DNA of 64,000 nt from the NCBI GenBank assembly GCA_003280485.1, contig QCEU01000003.1, positions 62,001 through 126,000 on the forward strand, given 5' to 3'. The notes beneath the pieces are model-generated. The model did no database searches. It had not been told where the DNA came from and saw only the letters and a list, made by a program, of their open reading frames with translations. How positions within the stretch are numbered: the stretch's first letter is position 1; every line of letters starts with the position of its first letter. Below are positions 15,668-24,073 of this stretch, one piece after another. Source of the stretch: Pelagibacteraceae bacterium AG-359-O02 (GTDB lineage: Bacteria > Pseudomonadota > Alphaproteobacteria > Pelagibacterales > Pelagibacteraceae). Made by a program: the position numbers and the translations under genes.

Positions 15668-16573
15668 ATGCTAAACTTAAAAAATCCTAAAGTAGCCATC
15701 CCAATCGTATTGATTGCTGGTATTTTTTGGTCATTTGGTCCATATGTTGTAAGACACATCGATCAGCCAGAAACTGTTCCTTGGCAATATTTATTTACAA
15801 GAGGAATAGTTATTTTTCTTTTGCTAAATATGTATTTGTTCCTTGAAGAAGGAAAAGAGTTTTATAAAAATTATTTTAAAGTGGGTATATCGGGTTTAAT
15901 TGGAGGTATTGGTCTTGGTACCGCAATGATAACATTTATATGGTCAATTACTAATACGACAGCAGCTATCACTTTACTTTGTCTTGCAGCAATGCCATTT
16001 ATAACAGCCTTATTAGGGTTCTTGTTCTTAAAAGAAAAAATTTCATTAACAGTATGGATTGCGATTGTAGTTGCAGCAGCGGGTATATGTATAATGGCCT
16101 TAGACAATTCTGGTAAAAATTCATTGCCAGGGCTTGTGTTTGGACTTATTTCTGCATTAGGTTTCTCAATTTTTTCTGTTTCACTTAGATGGAGAAAAGA
16201 AACACCAAAATTTACTACTGTAGCCTTTGCAGGGTTGTTCTGTTTCATATTTTCTGCTGTAATGCTTATGTCGAACGATGCTAATTTTTTATCTACTGGA
16301 AAAAATGAAGCCTTATTTGCTACTCATGGAACTCTAGTATGCTTAGGTTTAATATTATATTCAATTGGATCAAAAAATATTCCAGCAGCTGATCTAACTT
16401 TACTCTCACTCACTGAAGTAATAGGTGGAATATTCTGGGTGTGGTTACCATGGATGGGAATTAATGAAGTCCCATCCACTAATACTATTATTGGTGGGTT
16501 TTTTATCTTTATGTCAATTTTTTACTATAGTCTTATTATGCAGTCTAATAGAAGGTTTATAGGTTTAAATTAA
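15668..16573 (+). CDS. DMT-superfamily (EamA) permease
   Basis: This 301-residue protein has about ten helices, two EamA repeats, a FLKEKISLTVWIAIVVAA boundary near residue 120, and a LLSLTEVIGGIFWVWL element before the final helices. It is clearly related in plan to the permease at 186. It is the first gene of a three-gene plus-strand operon: its stop is 1 bp before the amidinotransferase ATG. Because the operon would make or handle glycine, guanidinoacetate and ornithine, the permease may move one of these compounds. That substrate assignment is inference from context only. Confidence 0.87.
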   Translation: MLNLKNPKVAIPIVLIAGIFWSFGPYVVRHIDQPETVPWQYLFTRGIVIFLLLNMYLFLEEGKEFYKNYFKVGISGLIGGIGLGTAMITFIWSITNTTAAITLLCLAAMPFITALLGFLFLKEKISLTVWIAIVVAAAGICIMALDNSGKNSLPGLVFGLISALGFSIFSVSLRWRKETPKFTTVAFAGLFCFIFSAVMLMSNDANFLSTGKNEALFATHGTLVCLGLILYSIGSKNIPAADLTLLSLTEVIGGIFWVWLPWMGINEVPSTNTIIGGFFIFMSIFYYSLIMQSNRRFIGLN

Positions 16574-16574
16574 A

Positions 16575-17690
16575 ATGAAAAATGAAAAAGTAATTGTTAA
16601 TAGTTGGAATGAATGGGATCCATTGAAACATGTAATACTAGGTAAAGCAGATGGTACTTGTATACCTGCCCCTGAGCCAGCACTAGACGCTAAAGTTCCT
16701 GAAGACAGCGATATGAGAGGAAAATTTGGTCCAAGAACTAAAGATACTGTTGATAAAGCAAATCAGCTTTTAGATAATTTTTCAAATATATTAAAAAAAA
16801 GAGGGATTAAAGTTGATAGACCAGATCCAATTGATTTCAATCAAAAAACATCTACACCAGATTGGCAAGCGGAGACAATGTTTGGATGCATGCCACCTAG
16901 AGATGTTTTGCTAACTGTGGGAAATGAAATTTTAGAGGCTACCATGAGTTATCGTTGCCGATGGTTTGAATATCTATGTTACCGACCACTTTTAAAGCAA
17001 TATTATAATTTAGATCCAAATATGAGACACGAATCTGCTCCTAAACCAAGGTTAACAGATGAGGATTACAGAGAAGATTACTTATCAGATAAAATAGGAA
17101 TTCAAAAAAGACTGGAATGGACAGAAAATAAATATTTTGTAACTACTGAAGAGGAGCCATTATTTGATGCTGCTGATGTTCTAAGATTTGGTAAAGATTT
17201 AGTAGTGCAACATGGTTTTACAACAAATTTAAAAGGAATTGATTGGTTAAAAAGACATTATAAAGATCACAGGGTTCATGCTGTTAATTTTCCAGGTGAT
17301 CCTTATCCAATTCATATAGATGCAACTTTTACACCTATCAAGGAGGGTTTAATAATTAACAATCCTCAAAGAAGGCTTCCTAAAAAGCAAAGAAAATTGT
17401 TTGAAAATAACGGATGGGAAATTATTGATAGTGCTCAACCTGCACACAACGAGCCTCCTCCATTATGTTACTCTTCAACATGGCTATCAATGAATGTTTT
17501 AGTTTTAGATCCTAAAACTGTATGTGTAGAAAAAAGTGAAGTATACCAAGCAGAACAACTAGATAAATTAGGCATGGAGGTTGTTCCTGTTGAGCTTAGA
17601 GACGCTTATGCATTTGGAGGTGGATTACATTGTTGTACAGCAGATGTTTATAGAGAAGGTGAATTAAAAGATTATTTTCCAAAACAATAA
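16575..17690 (+). CDS. Glycine amidinotransferase-like (AGAT) enzyme
   Basis: The 371-residue protein matches the arginine:glycine amidinotransferase branch along its length. The catalytic triad is visible: Asp in FDAAD (197-201), His247 in HIDATF, and Cys353 in GGGLHCCTADVYREG, corresponding to Asp254, His303 and Cys407 of the human enzyme. WLSMNVLVLD and RFGKDLVVQ are also shared. The reaction would be L-arginine plus glycine giving L-ornithine and guanidinoacetate. StrB-type inosamine-phosphate amidinotransferases are the main alternative, but nearby genes offer glycine (threonine aldolase) rather than inosamine. No methyltransferase for creatine synthesis is adjacent. Cytoplasmic. Confidence 0.88.
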   Translation: MKNEKVIVNSWNEWDPLKHVILGKADGTCIPAPEPALDAKVPEDSDMRGKFGPRTKDTVDKANQLLDNFSNILKKRGIKVDRPDPIDFNQKTSTPDWQAETMFGCMPPRDVLLTVGNEILEATMSYRCRWFEYLCYRPLLKQYYNLDPNMRHESAPKPRLTDEDYREDYLSDKIGIQKRLEWTENKYFVTTEEEPLFDAADVLRFGKDLVVQHGFTTNLKGIDWLKRHYKDHRVHAVNFPGDPYPIHIDATFTPIKEGLIINNPQRRLPKKQRKLFENNGWEIIDSAQPAHNEPPPLCYSSTWLSMNVLVLDPKTVCVEKSEVYQAEQLDKLGMEVVPVELRDAYAFGGGLHCCTADVYREGELKDYFPKQ

Positions 17691-17692
17691 AT

Positions 17693-18739
17693 GTGACAAA
17701 GATAAAAACAAAAAGAGAAAGAGTAAAATTTGCTTCAGATAACGTTACAGGTGCATGTCCAGAAGTCTTAAATGCACTTCTTAAAACTAATGAGGATGAC
17801 AAAACTCCATATGGTAATGATGAGCTGTCAAAAAACTTACAAAACAAATTTTCAGAAATATTTGAAAAAGAAGTTATAGTATTTCCAACAGCATCAGGAA
17901 CAGCAGCTAATGCTTTAGCCTTATCAACTATGACTCCTTCTTTTGGAAATATCTATTGCCATAGACTTTCCCATATAAATGTAGATGAATGTGGGGCTCC
18001 CGAATTTTATACTGGAGGTGCAAAGTTAATAAATCTGGACGGTAATAATGGAAAAATTATAGCAGAAGAGCTAGATAATAATATCTCTGGAAAAGGTGTG
18101 GTTCATCATACTCAACCTTCGTCAGTAAGTATTACTCAATTATGTGAAACAGGTGTTGCTTATAATTTAGATGAAATAAAAAAAATATCAGAGATTACTC
18201 ATAAACATGATCTAAATATTCATATGGATGGTGCAAGATTTGCAAACGCATTAGTTTCATTAAATTGTACTCCAGCAGAAATGACATGGAAGTCTGGAAT
18301 TGATGTATTGTCATTTGGAGCAACTAAAAATGGATGCCTAGCAGCAGAAGCCATTATTTTTTTTAAACCAGAGTTAGTTGGAAATTTAGCTTTTTTAATG
18401 AAAAGAGCAGGGCATTTACTATCAAAGATGCGTTTTGTATCAGCTCAATTAGATGCTTATATCTCAAATGAAGTTTGGTTAAAAAATGCAAAGCATGCAA
18501 ATACTATGGGAAAAAAATTAAGCCAAGGTTTACTGAAACACAAAAATATTGAATTAGCTTACCCAACAGATGCAAATGAAGTTTTTGTCAAAATACCAAA
18601 AAATATAATTGATCAATTAAATTCGCATGGTTACAAAATTAACGATGATGAGTGGGAAGATAAAGCTGTTCGATTAGTTGCTGCCTGGAATACTCATCCA
18701 GATGATGTAGAATCGTTTTTAAATATAATTAAATCTTAA
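17693..18739 (+). CDS. Low-specificity L-threonine aldolase family (beta-eliminating lyase fold)
   Basis: The start is GTG at 17693; the overlapping ATG at 17691 runs straight into TGA. The 348-residue PLP enzyme has PTASGTAANALAL (65-77), the cofactor-binding NIHMDGARFANAL (175-187), and the Schiff-base lysine in SFGATKNG (Lys212), all as in low-specificity threonine aldolases. These cleave L-threonine or allo-threonine to glycine and acetaldehyde. It follows the amidinotransferase by 2 bp, so the operon could feed glycine straight into guanidinoacetate formation. Other beta-hydroxy amino acids are possible substrates. Confidence 0.87.
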   Translation: MTKIKTKRERVKFASDNVTGACPEVLNALLKTNEDDKTPYGNDELSKNLQNKFSEIFEKEVIVFPTASGTAANALALSTMTPSFGNIYCHRLSHINVDECGAPEFYTGGAKLINLDGNNGKIIAEELDNNISGKGVVHHTQPSSVSITQLCETGVAYNLDEIKKISEITHKHDLNIHMDGARFANALVSLNCTPAEMTWKSGIDVLSFGATKNGCLAAEAIIFFKPELVGNLAFLMKRAGHLLSKMRFVSAQLDAYISNEVWLKNAKHANTMGKKLSQGLLKHKNIELAYPTDANEVFVKIPKNIIDQLNSHGYKINDDEWEDKAVRLVAAWNTHPDDVESFLNIIKS

Positions 18740-18740
18740 T

Positions 18741-18968
18741 TTAGCTAGGATTTTCTTTAAGGAAATTTATATAATTTACTATTTCATCAAATTTTTCATC
18801 CTCAATATCTTTATAACTTGCATTAAATTTACTCTTTACGCAAATTGCGACATGTGCATAAGGATTTCTGCCTTTAGGATGATTAGGATGATCTGGAAGT
18901 TGTCCTTTTAAATAATCTCCAGCTTCCTGAATAATTTTCCAGAGTTTCTGTACTTTTTCTGGCGACAT
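18741..18968 (-). CDS. 75-residue hypothetical protein with an antirepressor-tail-like motif
   Basis: A short charged soluble protein that begins MSPEKVQKLWKIIQEAG and ends in a KSKFNASYKDIEDEKFDEIVNYI segment. That last part resembles the short C-terminal module seen at the end of some phage antirepressors (Rha/ORF6C kind: KF-x3-SYKDI-x4-FDE), but no DNA-binding N-terminal domain is present and no phage genes are nearby. The HPNHPKGRNPYAHV stretch in the middle is Pro/His-rich. It is convergent with the threonine aldolase (1 bp apart). Probably real because it fills the interval neatly; its function is unknown. Confidence 0.6.
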   Translation of the reverse strand: MSPEKVQKLWKIIQEAGDYLKGQLPDHPNHPKGRNPYAHVAICVKSKFNASYKDIEDEKFDEIVNYINFLKENPS

Positions 18969-19136
18969 AGCTACTAAATCTCTGATTTATCTCTTCTAGT
19001 TCAAGTATATTTTGAGTTTAGCATTAATTAATATTGAATTCACTAACAAAAAATCACTAACTATTACCAATTTATTTGTTTAATCTCATCCATTACTAGT
19101 TTTATTAATAGGATTAAATAGTTTATTAAAATAAAA

Positions 19137-20552
19137 ATGTATTTCAAAAAGACTAAAGCTAATTATATTTACATAACCTTATTAATTATTATTATTTTTG
19201 TTCTATCATTTTTAATAGAAAGAAAAATCTCATCTCTTGAAGATCAACTAAAAGAAACAAAGATTAAAAAAAATTTAGAAATAGAAAAGTTAAACAGTAA
19301 TATTGATGAGCTAAATAAATTTAAAAAAAAATATTTAATAAAAAGTACATCTTTAGATGAGTTATCAAAGGTATTAAATAATTCTTTATCAAGATTTGAG
19401 TTGAGCAACCATGGGGCAGAAACAAATAAAAAGATTGAATTTTCAAAAAATAGTACAAAAAATTTATATTATAAAAATTATAAAATGATTAAATATATAA
19501 AGCCTGATAAATATTTTTTAAATAGAGGAATAAATAATTTTCATCCTGGTTCTGCTTATTTAGACTTTTTCGATGGAAAATTGTATCTTATCTCATCCTT
19601 GGGATTTATAGCCTCAGGAACACTAACAAAAAATAATATTTTGCTAAATAGAATTGAAAATAATATTAAAGAATTCATAAATATTAATCAATTTGGTAAA
19701 CATTTATGGTTTTCTATTAAAGATTTAAAAATTATTGATAAAAGTATTTATGTTTCATACACACACGAGTATTATGATAATTGTTGGAATACAAGTTTAT
19801 TAAAAGCTGAATTAAATACTAAATTTTTAAAGTTCGAGAAACTTTTTTCACCAAAAGAATGCATAAATGAATATAAAAACCAAGACTCTGAATTTAATGC
19901 ACATCAATCTGGAGGTAGAATAATAGATCTAGATGATAACATGCTTATATTTACTTTAGGTGAATATAGATCAAGATACCTAGCTCAAGATTTAAATAGC
20001 CCAAATGGAAAAATTATAAAAGTAAATAAAGAAAATGGAAATTACTCTTTAATTAGTGTTGGACATAGAAATCCTCAAGGAATTGTATATGACAAAAATA
20101 AGAATATTTTAATTGAAACTGAACATGGTCCAAAAGGTGGAGACGAGATTAATTTTATTGATTTAAATTCAGAAATTATGCCAAATTTTGGTTGGCCAAT
20201 TTCATCCTATGGGGAACATTACGGTGATAAAGAACATCCTGAAAATCAAAAAAGATATAAAAAATATCCTTTAAAAAAATCCCATATAGATCATAATTTT
20301 GTTGAACCTTTAAAATATTTTGTGCCTTCAATAGGAATCTCAGAAATCGTTAAAATAAATGAAAATCATTATGTAGTCTCATCTTTAAAAGATAAATCAA
20401 TATATTTTTTAAAAGTAAATAATGATCATAAATTATCTAATTTAAAGAGAGTTTATATAGGAGAAAGAATAAGAGATTTAATATATTCTGATAAACAACT
20501 TATTTTATTTTTGGAAGACTCAGCTTCAATAGGTATAGTAAAAATTAACTAG
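19137..20552 (+). CDS. Membrane-anchored PQQ-type sugar dehydrogenase-like protein with coiled coil
   Basis: The 471-residue protein starts with a single transmembrane helix (about 11-27), then a Lys/Glu/Leu-rich coiled coil to about residue 75. A beta-propeller related to glucose/sorbosone dehydrogenases follows: AHQSGGRIID, LGEYRSRYLAQD, VGHRNPQGIVYD, TEHGPKGGDEINFID, then EPLKYFVPSIGISEIV. The RNPQG and HGPKGGDE elements are the best family markers and parallel those of the secreted protein at 8548. It should face the periplasm, anchored at the inner membrane. The coiled coil suggests oligomerisation. Whether PQQ binds is unproven. The 168 bp upstream hold no other gene that I can support. 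Confidence 0.8.
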   Translation: MYFKKTKANYIYITLLIIIIFVLSFLIERKISSLEDQLKETKIKKNLEIEKLNSNIDELNKFKKKYLIKSTSLDELSKVLNNSLSRFELSNHGAETNKKIEFSKNSTKNLYYKNYKMIKYIKPDKYFLNRGINNFHPGSAYLDFFDGKLYLISSLGFIASGTLTKNNILLNRIENNIKEFININQFGKHLWFSIKDLKIIDKSIYVSYTHEYYDNCWNTSLLKAELNTKFLKFEKLFSPKECINEYKNQDSEFNAHQSGGRIIDLDDNMLIFTLGEYRSRYLAQDLNSPNGKIIKVNKENGNYSLISVGHRNPQGIVYDKNKNILIETEHGPKGGDEINFIDLNSEIMPNFGWPISSYGEHYGDKEHPENQKRYKKYPLKKSHIDHNFVEPLKYFVPSIGISEIVKINENHYVVSSLKDKSIYFLKVNNDHKLSNLKRVYIGERIRDLIYSDKQLILFLEDSASIGIVKIN

Positions 20553-20626
20553 CCTCATCATAAATCTTGGTCCCATTTATTACATTATATCTTCTAGTTT
20601 GAGTGTGGTTTTAGTTTGGGAACTAG

Positions 20627-20884
20627 TTACATTATTTTCTCAAGTTTCCAAGCTTCATCTTTAGCATTAAACTTTGCGTTCCAGTCTTTAGATCTTTGAT
20701 CTTCAAATAAGGCATAAAATTTTTCTTCATCAGTGACATTTGCAATAAAAATCATTTTACCTTCACGAATGTGTGCCCATTCAAATGATGACGTGCATTT
20801 TGCAAGATCATCTTTAAACATACTGTATAATTCATCTGCATCTTTTTTAGTTCCTTGATATGTTGTTGTTCCAACAAAGTTCAT
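20627..20884 (-). CDS. 85-residue hypothetical protein (small alpha/beta, dimeric-barrel-like)
   Basis: The protein begins MNFVGTTTYQGTKKDADELY and has alternating strands and helices (MIFIANVTDEEKFYALFED). That pattern fits the small ferredoxin-like dimeric alpha-beta barrel proteins, but I do not recognise a named family. A good Shine-Dalgarno (GAAAGGGA) lies 7-8 bases before the ATG, which supports the start and its being a real gene. Neighbours on the same strand upstream are micro-ORFs and ydcF. The PQQ-type dehydrogenase is convergent, with 74 bp between the ends. No catalytic residues can be proposed. Confidence 0.65.
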   Translation of the reverse strand: MNFVGTTTYQGTKKDADELYSMFKDDLAKCTSSFEWAHIREGKMIFIANVTDEEKFYALFEDQRSKDWNAKFNAKDEAWKLEKIM

Positions 20885-20906
20885 AGTTTTCCCTTTCTTT
20901 AATTAA

Positions 20907-21017
20907 TTAAGTTAATATAGGCTCAACAAATTTCCAATCAATAAAATTTTTCAACAAATTTTTCTCACCTTGTTCTAGTTCTGGTTCTAGTTTGACCTTT
21001 AAAATCCACCACGCCAA
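20907..21017 (-). CDS. Candidate 36-codon micro-ORF
   Basis: A TTG at 21017 opens a frame reading LAWWILKVKLEPELEQ and continuing through GEKNLLKNF and IDWKFVEPILT to TAA at 20907. The composition (aromatic start, alternating charged and hydrophobic residues) looks protein-like in a stretch otherwise without a gene. It overlaps the end of the upstream membrane micro-ORF by 19 bp. The start is weak, no Shine-Dalgarno is evident, and a frameshifted continuation of the upstream ORF is an alternative. The hexamer-like repeat TTCTAG/TTCTGG at 20973-20990 lies inside it and encodes the LEPELE segment. Confidence 0.3.
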   Translation of the reverse strand: MAWWILKVKLEPELEQGEKNLLKNFIDWKFVEPILT

Positions 21018-21157
21018 TTATTTTTAGATTTTAAATCTTTCTCTTCTTGTTTTGAAGTAGGTCTAAATAAATAAAAACCCACGACAACAATAACGAATAT
21101 ACCTAAAATAATTTCAATCATATAAATCGCCATTTGTGGCACCAAAAGTTTAATCAT
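20999..21157 (-). CDS. Candidate 52-residue single-span membrane protein
   Basis: An ATG at 21157 opens 52 codons with one strong hydrophobic helix (about residues 10-31), followed by a charged cytoplasmic-type tail (RPTSKQEEKDLKSKNNW) ending in RGGF. An internal ATG (residue 13) just before the helix is an equally possible start, giving 40 residues. It lies 23 bp downstream of the ydcF-like gene on the same strand. I recognise no family, but small one-helix proteins of this kind are common in compact marine genomes. Confidence 0.5.
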   Translation of the reverse strand: MIKLLVPQMAIYMIEIILGIFVIVVVGFYLFRPTSKQEEKDLKSKNNWRGGF

Positions 21158-21180
21158 TCTCTATAAAATATTATAAATAA

Positions 21181-21921
21181 TTAATATTTTAAATTATAGT
21201 ATAATCTTCCTATCATTTCTTTTACAAACTTACTACTTCCACTTAATGCAGATGCTGAAGGTATAAAGTCAAGAAAACTAATTTTTTTTGAGCTTTGAAA
21301 ATCTACAGCAAATGGTATGACATCAATGTTTGCTGCTTCAAAAACTTTTTTTGCTCTAGGCATATGAAATGCAGAAGTTACTAATATAATCTTATTGTAT
21401 TTTTTATTTAAAAGTTTCCTCACTGACTTAGCCTCTTCATCAGTATTTTGAACATTATTAGTTAGCAAAATACTCTCTTCAGGTATTCCAAGTTTAATAG
21501 AAAACTCTTTTAAATATTCGCCTTCAGGCAACCCATCTTGCCATGGAAGTTTGCCTCTTGTCAAAATAAGCAAAGGTGCTTTTTTATTTTTATATAAATC
21601 AATACCTGATAAAATTCTATCTACACCACTATTAAATTCATATTTAAATTTATCTTCAATTTTAATTGCAGAAACAATTCCACTTAAAACAACAATTGCG
21701 TCTGCTTTATTTATATAAGATATATCCTGTAAAATATTATCTTTTTGTAAATACATAGCTAATTTATGTGAAATAATAGGTAATGAAAAAATGATTAAAA
21801 AAATAATTCCTATTGCGCTTATTTTCCTTGATTTTAAAATTAATCCACAAATTAATAAAAAAAATATAAAAAATAATGGACTGACGATTAAAGGTAGAAA
21901 TTTATGAAGATAAATATTCAT
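21181..21921 (-). CDS. YdcF/SanA-like DUF218 membrane protein
   Basis: The 246-residue protein has two N-terminal transmembrane helices (about 9-30 and 34-50), then a DUF218 domain with DAIVVLSG (88-95), a RILSGIDLYKNKKAPLLILTRG stretch, ESILLTNNVQNTDEEA, and the family HMPRAKKVFEAANIDV element. DUF218 proteins are envelope-associated and have been linked to vancomycin sensitivity, lipid carrier turnover and peptidoglycan stress; the reaction is not settled. The gene starts 6 bp downstream of the Gfo/Idh/MocA pair, so it may be co-transcribed with them. Confidence 0.85.
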   Translation of the reverse strand: MNIYLHKFLPLIVSPLFFIFFLLICGLILKSRKISAIGIIFLIIFSLPIISHKLAMYLQKDNILQDISYINKADAIVVLSGIVSAIKIEDKFKYEFNSGVDRILSGIDLYKNKKAPLLILTRGKLPWQDGLPEGEYLKEFSIKLGIPEESILLTNNVQNTDEEAKSVRKLLNKKYNKIILVTSAFHMPRAKKVFEAANIDVIPFAVDFQSSKKISFLDFIPSASALSGSSKFVKEMIGRLYYNLKY

Positions 21922-21927
21922 TTTTTA

Positions 21928-23022
21928 CTATTTTTTTGTTGCTTCAAATCTTTTTGGTAACCAAGAATTATAAAAAGGATTTTCTTTATCTAAAGGAAGT
22001 TTAATAACTTTATTTGCTCTGGACGACTCATATACAGCAGTTACGAATTCTATTGATTTTCTAGCGTCCATTAATGTTATCACATCGCTATTTTTGCCAT
22101 CTAGTTTATTTGCAATCTGATCAAACATTCCAGCATACCAAGATTTTGGCTTTTCTACTTTTGATAATACTTCATCAATTTGTATTTGTGTAACAGGTTC
22201 TCTTGGTAAAAATCTCCATTCATCATCTCCAGGATTATACGGCTTATCTGGAGATGCGCCCGATTCCGCCGTTATTCCATCAAAGCAAAATTTAAGTCTG
22301 CTCGTATCATTCGCGGCACCAAGTGTAATAGAGCTAGTAACCAAAGTTCCATCTTCCATTTCAATAGAAATAGCAGCACAATCCTCAACTTCGATATCAT
22401 TTACTCTTGTATTTAATCTTGCAAAAATATTAGAAACTGGACCTAATATCATACTCACCAGATCATGTATATGAATAGCATGACTTAGTATTGCTCCTCC
22501 TAGTTCACCATCCCAAGTGCCTCTCCAAGGTTTTGAATAATATTCTCTTCCTCTATTCCAATGAGTTTCTAGTGAGGCAATTGAAGATTTTCCTGCAAGG
22601 CCAGATTTGATTAATGCTTTAAATTGAGAAAATCCTAATCCATACCTATATTGGAAAACTGGAAATATAATTTTGCCTGTTTTTTTGCAAATTTTTTCAA
22701 GCTCATCTACATCTTTAAGATTTGAAACCAACGGTTTTTCGCAAATTACATGCTTTCCAGCTTCAAGAGATTTTTTGCACGCAGAAAAATGTAAATGAGG
22801 CGGGAGACAAATATCAATTATATCTATTTCTTTTACTTTTAATACATCATCAAAGTTTAATGACATTTTAGTATCATTATTTGACACCAATATTTTATCT
22901 ATTGCATCTCTTGTTAAACCGCACAATGTATGAACACTAAATCGGTCCGATACTTTTTGAAAATCTTCAAAATGTTTAGCTCCTATATTAGTTCCTATTA
23001 TTGCTACCTGATATTTTTTCAT
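21928..23022 (-). CDS. Gfo/Idh/MocA-family oxidoreductase
   Basis: The 364-residue protein has an N-terminal Rossmann fold (YQVAIIGTNIGAKHF, 4-18), a CLPPHLHF segment, then the family EKPL motif (ICEKPLVSN near 94-102) in which Lys lies at the nicotinamide site, and an ILSHAIHIHDLV stretch carrying the usual catalytic-side His residues. It overlaps the neighbouring family member by 4 bp (ATGA), so the two are co-translated. Family members oxidise or isomerise sugars and cyclitols with NAD(P). Substrate unknown. Confidence 0.88.
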   Translation of the reverse strand: MKKYQVAIIGTNIGAKHFEDFQKVSDRFSVHTLCGLTRDAIDKILVSNNDTKMSLNFDDVLKVKEIDIIDICLPPHLHFSACKKSLEAGKHVICEKPLVSNLKDVDELEKICKKTGKIIFPVFQYRYGLGFSQFKALIKSGLAGKSSIASLETHWNRGREYYSKPWRGTWDGELGGAILSHAIHIHDLVSMILGPVSNIFARLNTRVNDIEVEDCAAISIEMEDGTLVTSSITLGAANDTSRLKFCFDGITAESGASPDKPYNPGDDEWRFLPREPVTQIQIDEVLSKVEKPKSWYAGMFDQIANKLDGKNSDVITLMDARKSIEFVTAVYESSRANKVIKLPLDKENPFYNSWLPKRFEATKK

Positions 23023-24029
23023 TTTTTTTCAGCTAATTCTTGAGCTTTAATTGCTACTTCCATTGATAAGCAAGTAAGTTCTTGCGAACAAGCAGTATCA
23101 GTTCTATTTAAAACATCTTGAATTAAATTAGCAAAGTAGGGGAGTTTTACATTTGAACAGTCAATATGTTTAACTTCGTCATTATTTGCTAAAAATAGTT
23201 GATTTCCTTTCTCAGATTTTGCTAAATCTGTGTATTTTCTAATTTCAATAAAACCTTTATCACCCAGGACAAACAACCTCCCATCACCCCAAGTAGGAAG
23301 CGCATCAGGAGTAAACCAATCTAAACGAATATATCCATGACCACCATTTCCAGTAAGATTAACTTCCCCGAAATCTTGGAAACCAGCAAATTCTTTCTTA
23401 GTCGTATTTTCAACTAACGCATGATTTACCTTAGCTTCATTTGAATTTGTAAATACTAAAAATTGATGAATTTGATGTGAGCCTATATCTGTAATTATTC
23501 CACCATAACTATCACGATCATAAAACCAATCTGGTCTTTCATAATTACCTTGCCTGTGGGGACCAGTACCAATTGTTTGTTTAACTTTACCAATTTTACC
23601 TTCAGCGACTAGCTCTTCAGCTTTTGTAACAGCGGCTACATGAAATCTTTCTGAAAAATTAATTGACCAAATTTTTCCTGTCTCCCTAACTGTTTCTTTA
23701 AGTTTATTAAGTTGCTCAAGCGTTGTACATCCTGGTTTATCAACCATGACATCTTTTCCAGCTTTCATTGCATCTATAGATAGATTTGCCCTATTTTTAG
23801 GAATGGATGAAATTAAAATCATATCAATTGTATCATCATTTAAAATATCGCTTTTATTATCTACTCTTTTAATTTGAGGATATTTTTTGCTAAATTCATC
23901 TAAAGTTAACGGAGACCCTTGTGTCCAAAAATAATTACAACTACATCCCTCTTTAATCATCTCATCAAGCATGTTGAAGATATGACCATGATCAATACCC
24001 AACACTCCAAGATTTATAGTTTTAGTCAT
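23019..24029 (-). CDS. Gfo/Idh/MocA-family oxidoreductase (second of a pair)
   Basis: The 336-residue protein starts with a Rossmann-like strand (INLGVLGIDHGHIFNMLDEM), has the VDKPGCTTLEQLNKL motif near residue 97 in place of the usual EKP, and SYGGIITDIGSHQIHQFL near 170, the family's DIGSHxID motif. It differs enough from its downstream neighbour to suggest a related but distinct substrate. It is the promoter-proximal member; the MFS gene is 44 bp upstream on the same strand and may be its carrier. A two-dehydrogenase arrangement is common in sugar or cyclitol catabolism. Confidence 0.87.
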   Translation of the reverse strand: MTKTINLGVLGIDHGHIFNMLDEMIKEGCSCNYFWTQGSPLTLDEFSKKYPQIKRVDNKSDILNDDTIDMILISSIPKNRANLSIDAMKAGKDVMVDKPGCTTLEQLNKLKETVRETGKIWSINFSERFHVAAVTKAEELVAEGKIGKVKQTIGTGPHRQGNYERPDWFYDRDSYGGIITDIGSHQIHQFLVFTNSNEAKVNHALVENTTKKEFAGFQDFGEVNLTGNGGHGYIRLDWFTPDALPTWGDGRLFVLGDKGFIEIRKYTDLAKSEKGNQLFLANNDEVKHIDCSNVKLPYFANLIQDVLNRTDTACSQELTCLSMEVAIKAQELAEKK

Positions 24030-24073
24030 AGACTATTTTAGCAGAATAAAAATTTTAAATAAGATTTTAATTA

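Noticed and set aside
15871-16248. 125-codon minus-strand open frame inside the DMT permease
   Set aside because: Antisense to a well-formed ten-helix permease; Pro/Ile-rich shadow translation with no family resemblance.
18969-19136. Possible small gene or RNA in the largest gap
   Set aside because: Only very short frames (under 12 codons) and the extension of the 75-residue gene's shadow frame were found; no tRNA-like cloverleaf or stable stem was seen.
20553-20626. Possible terminator between the convergent 19137 and 20627 genes
   Set aside because: Only a 6-bp CTAGTT/AACTAG pairing with a 22-base loop and no U run; too weak to list.
20971-20995. TTCTAG/TTCTGG tandem repeat
   Set aside because: Only two imperfect copies, and it encodes a regular LEPELE segment if the micro-ORF is real; not a repeat array.
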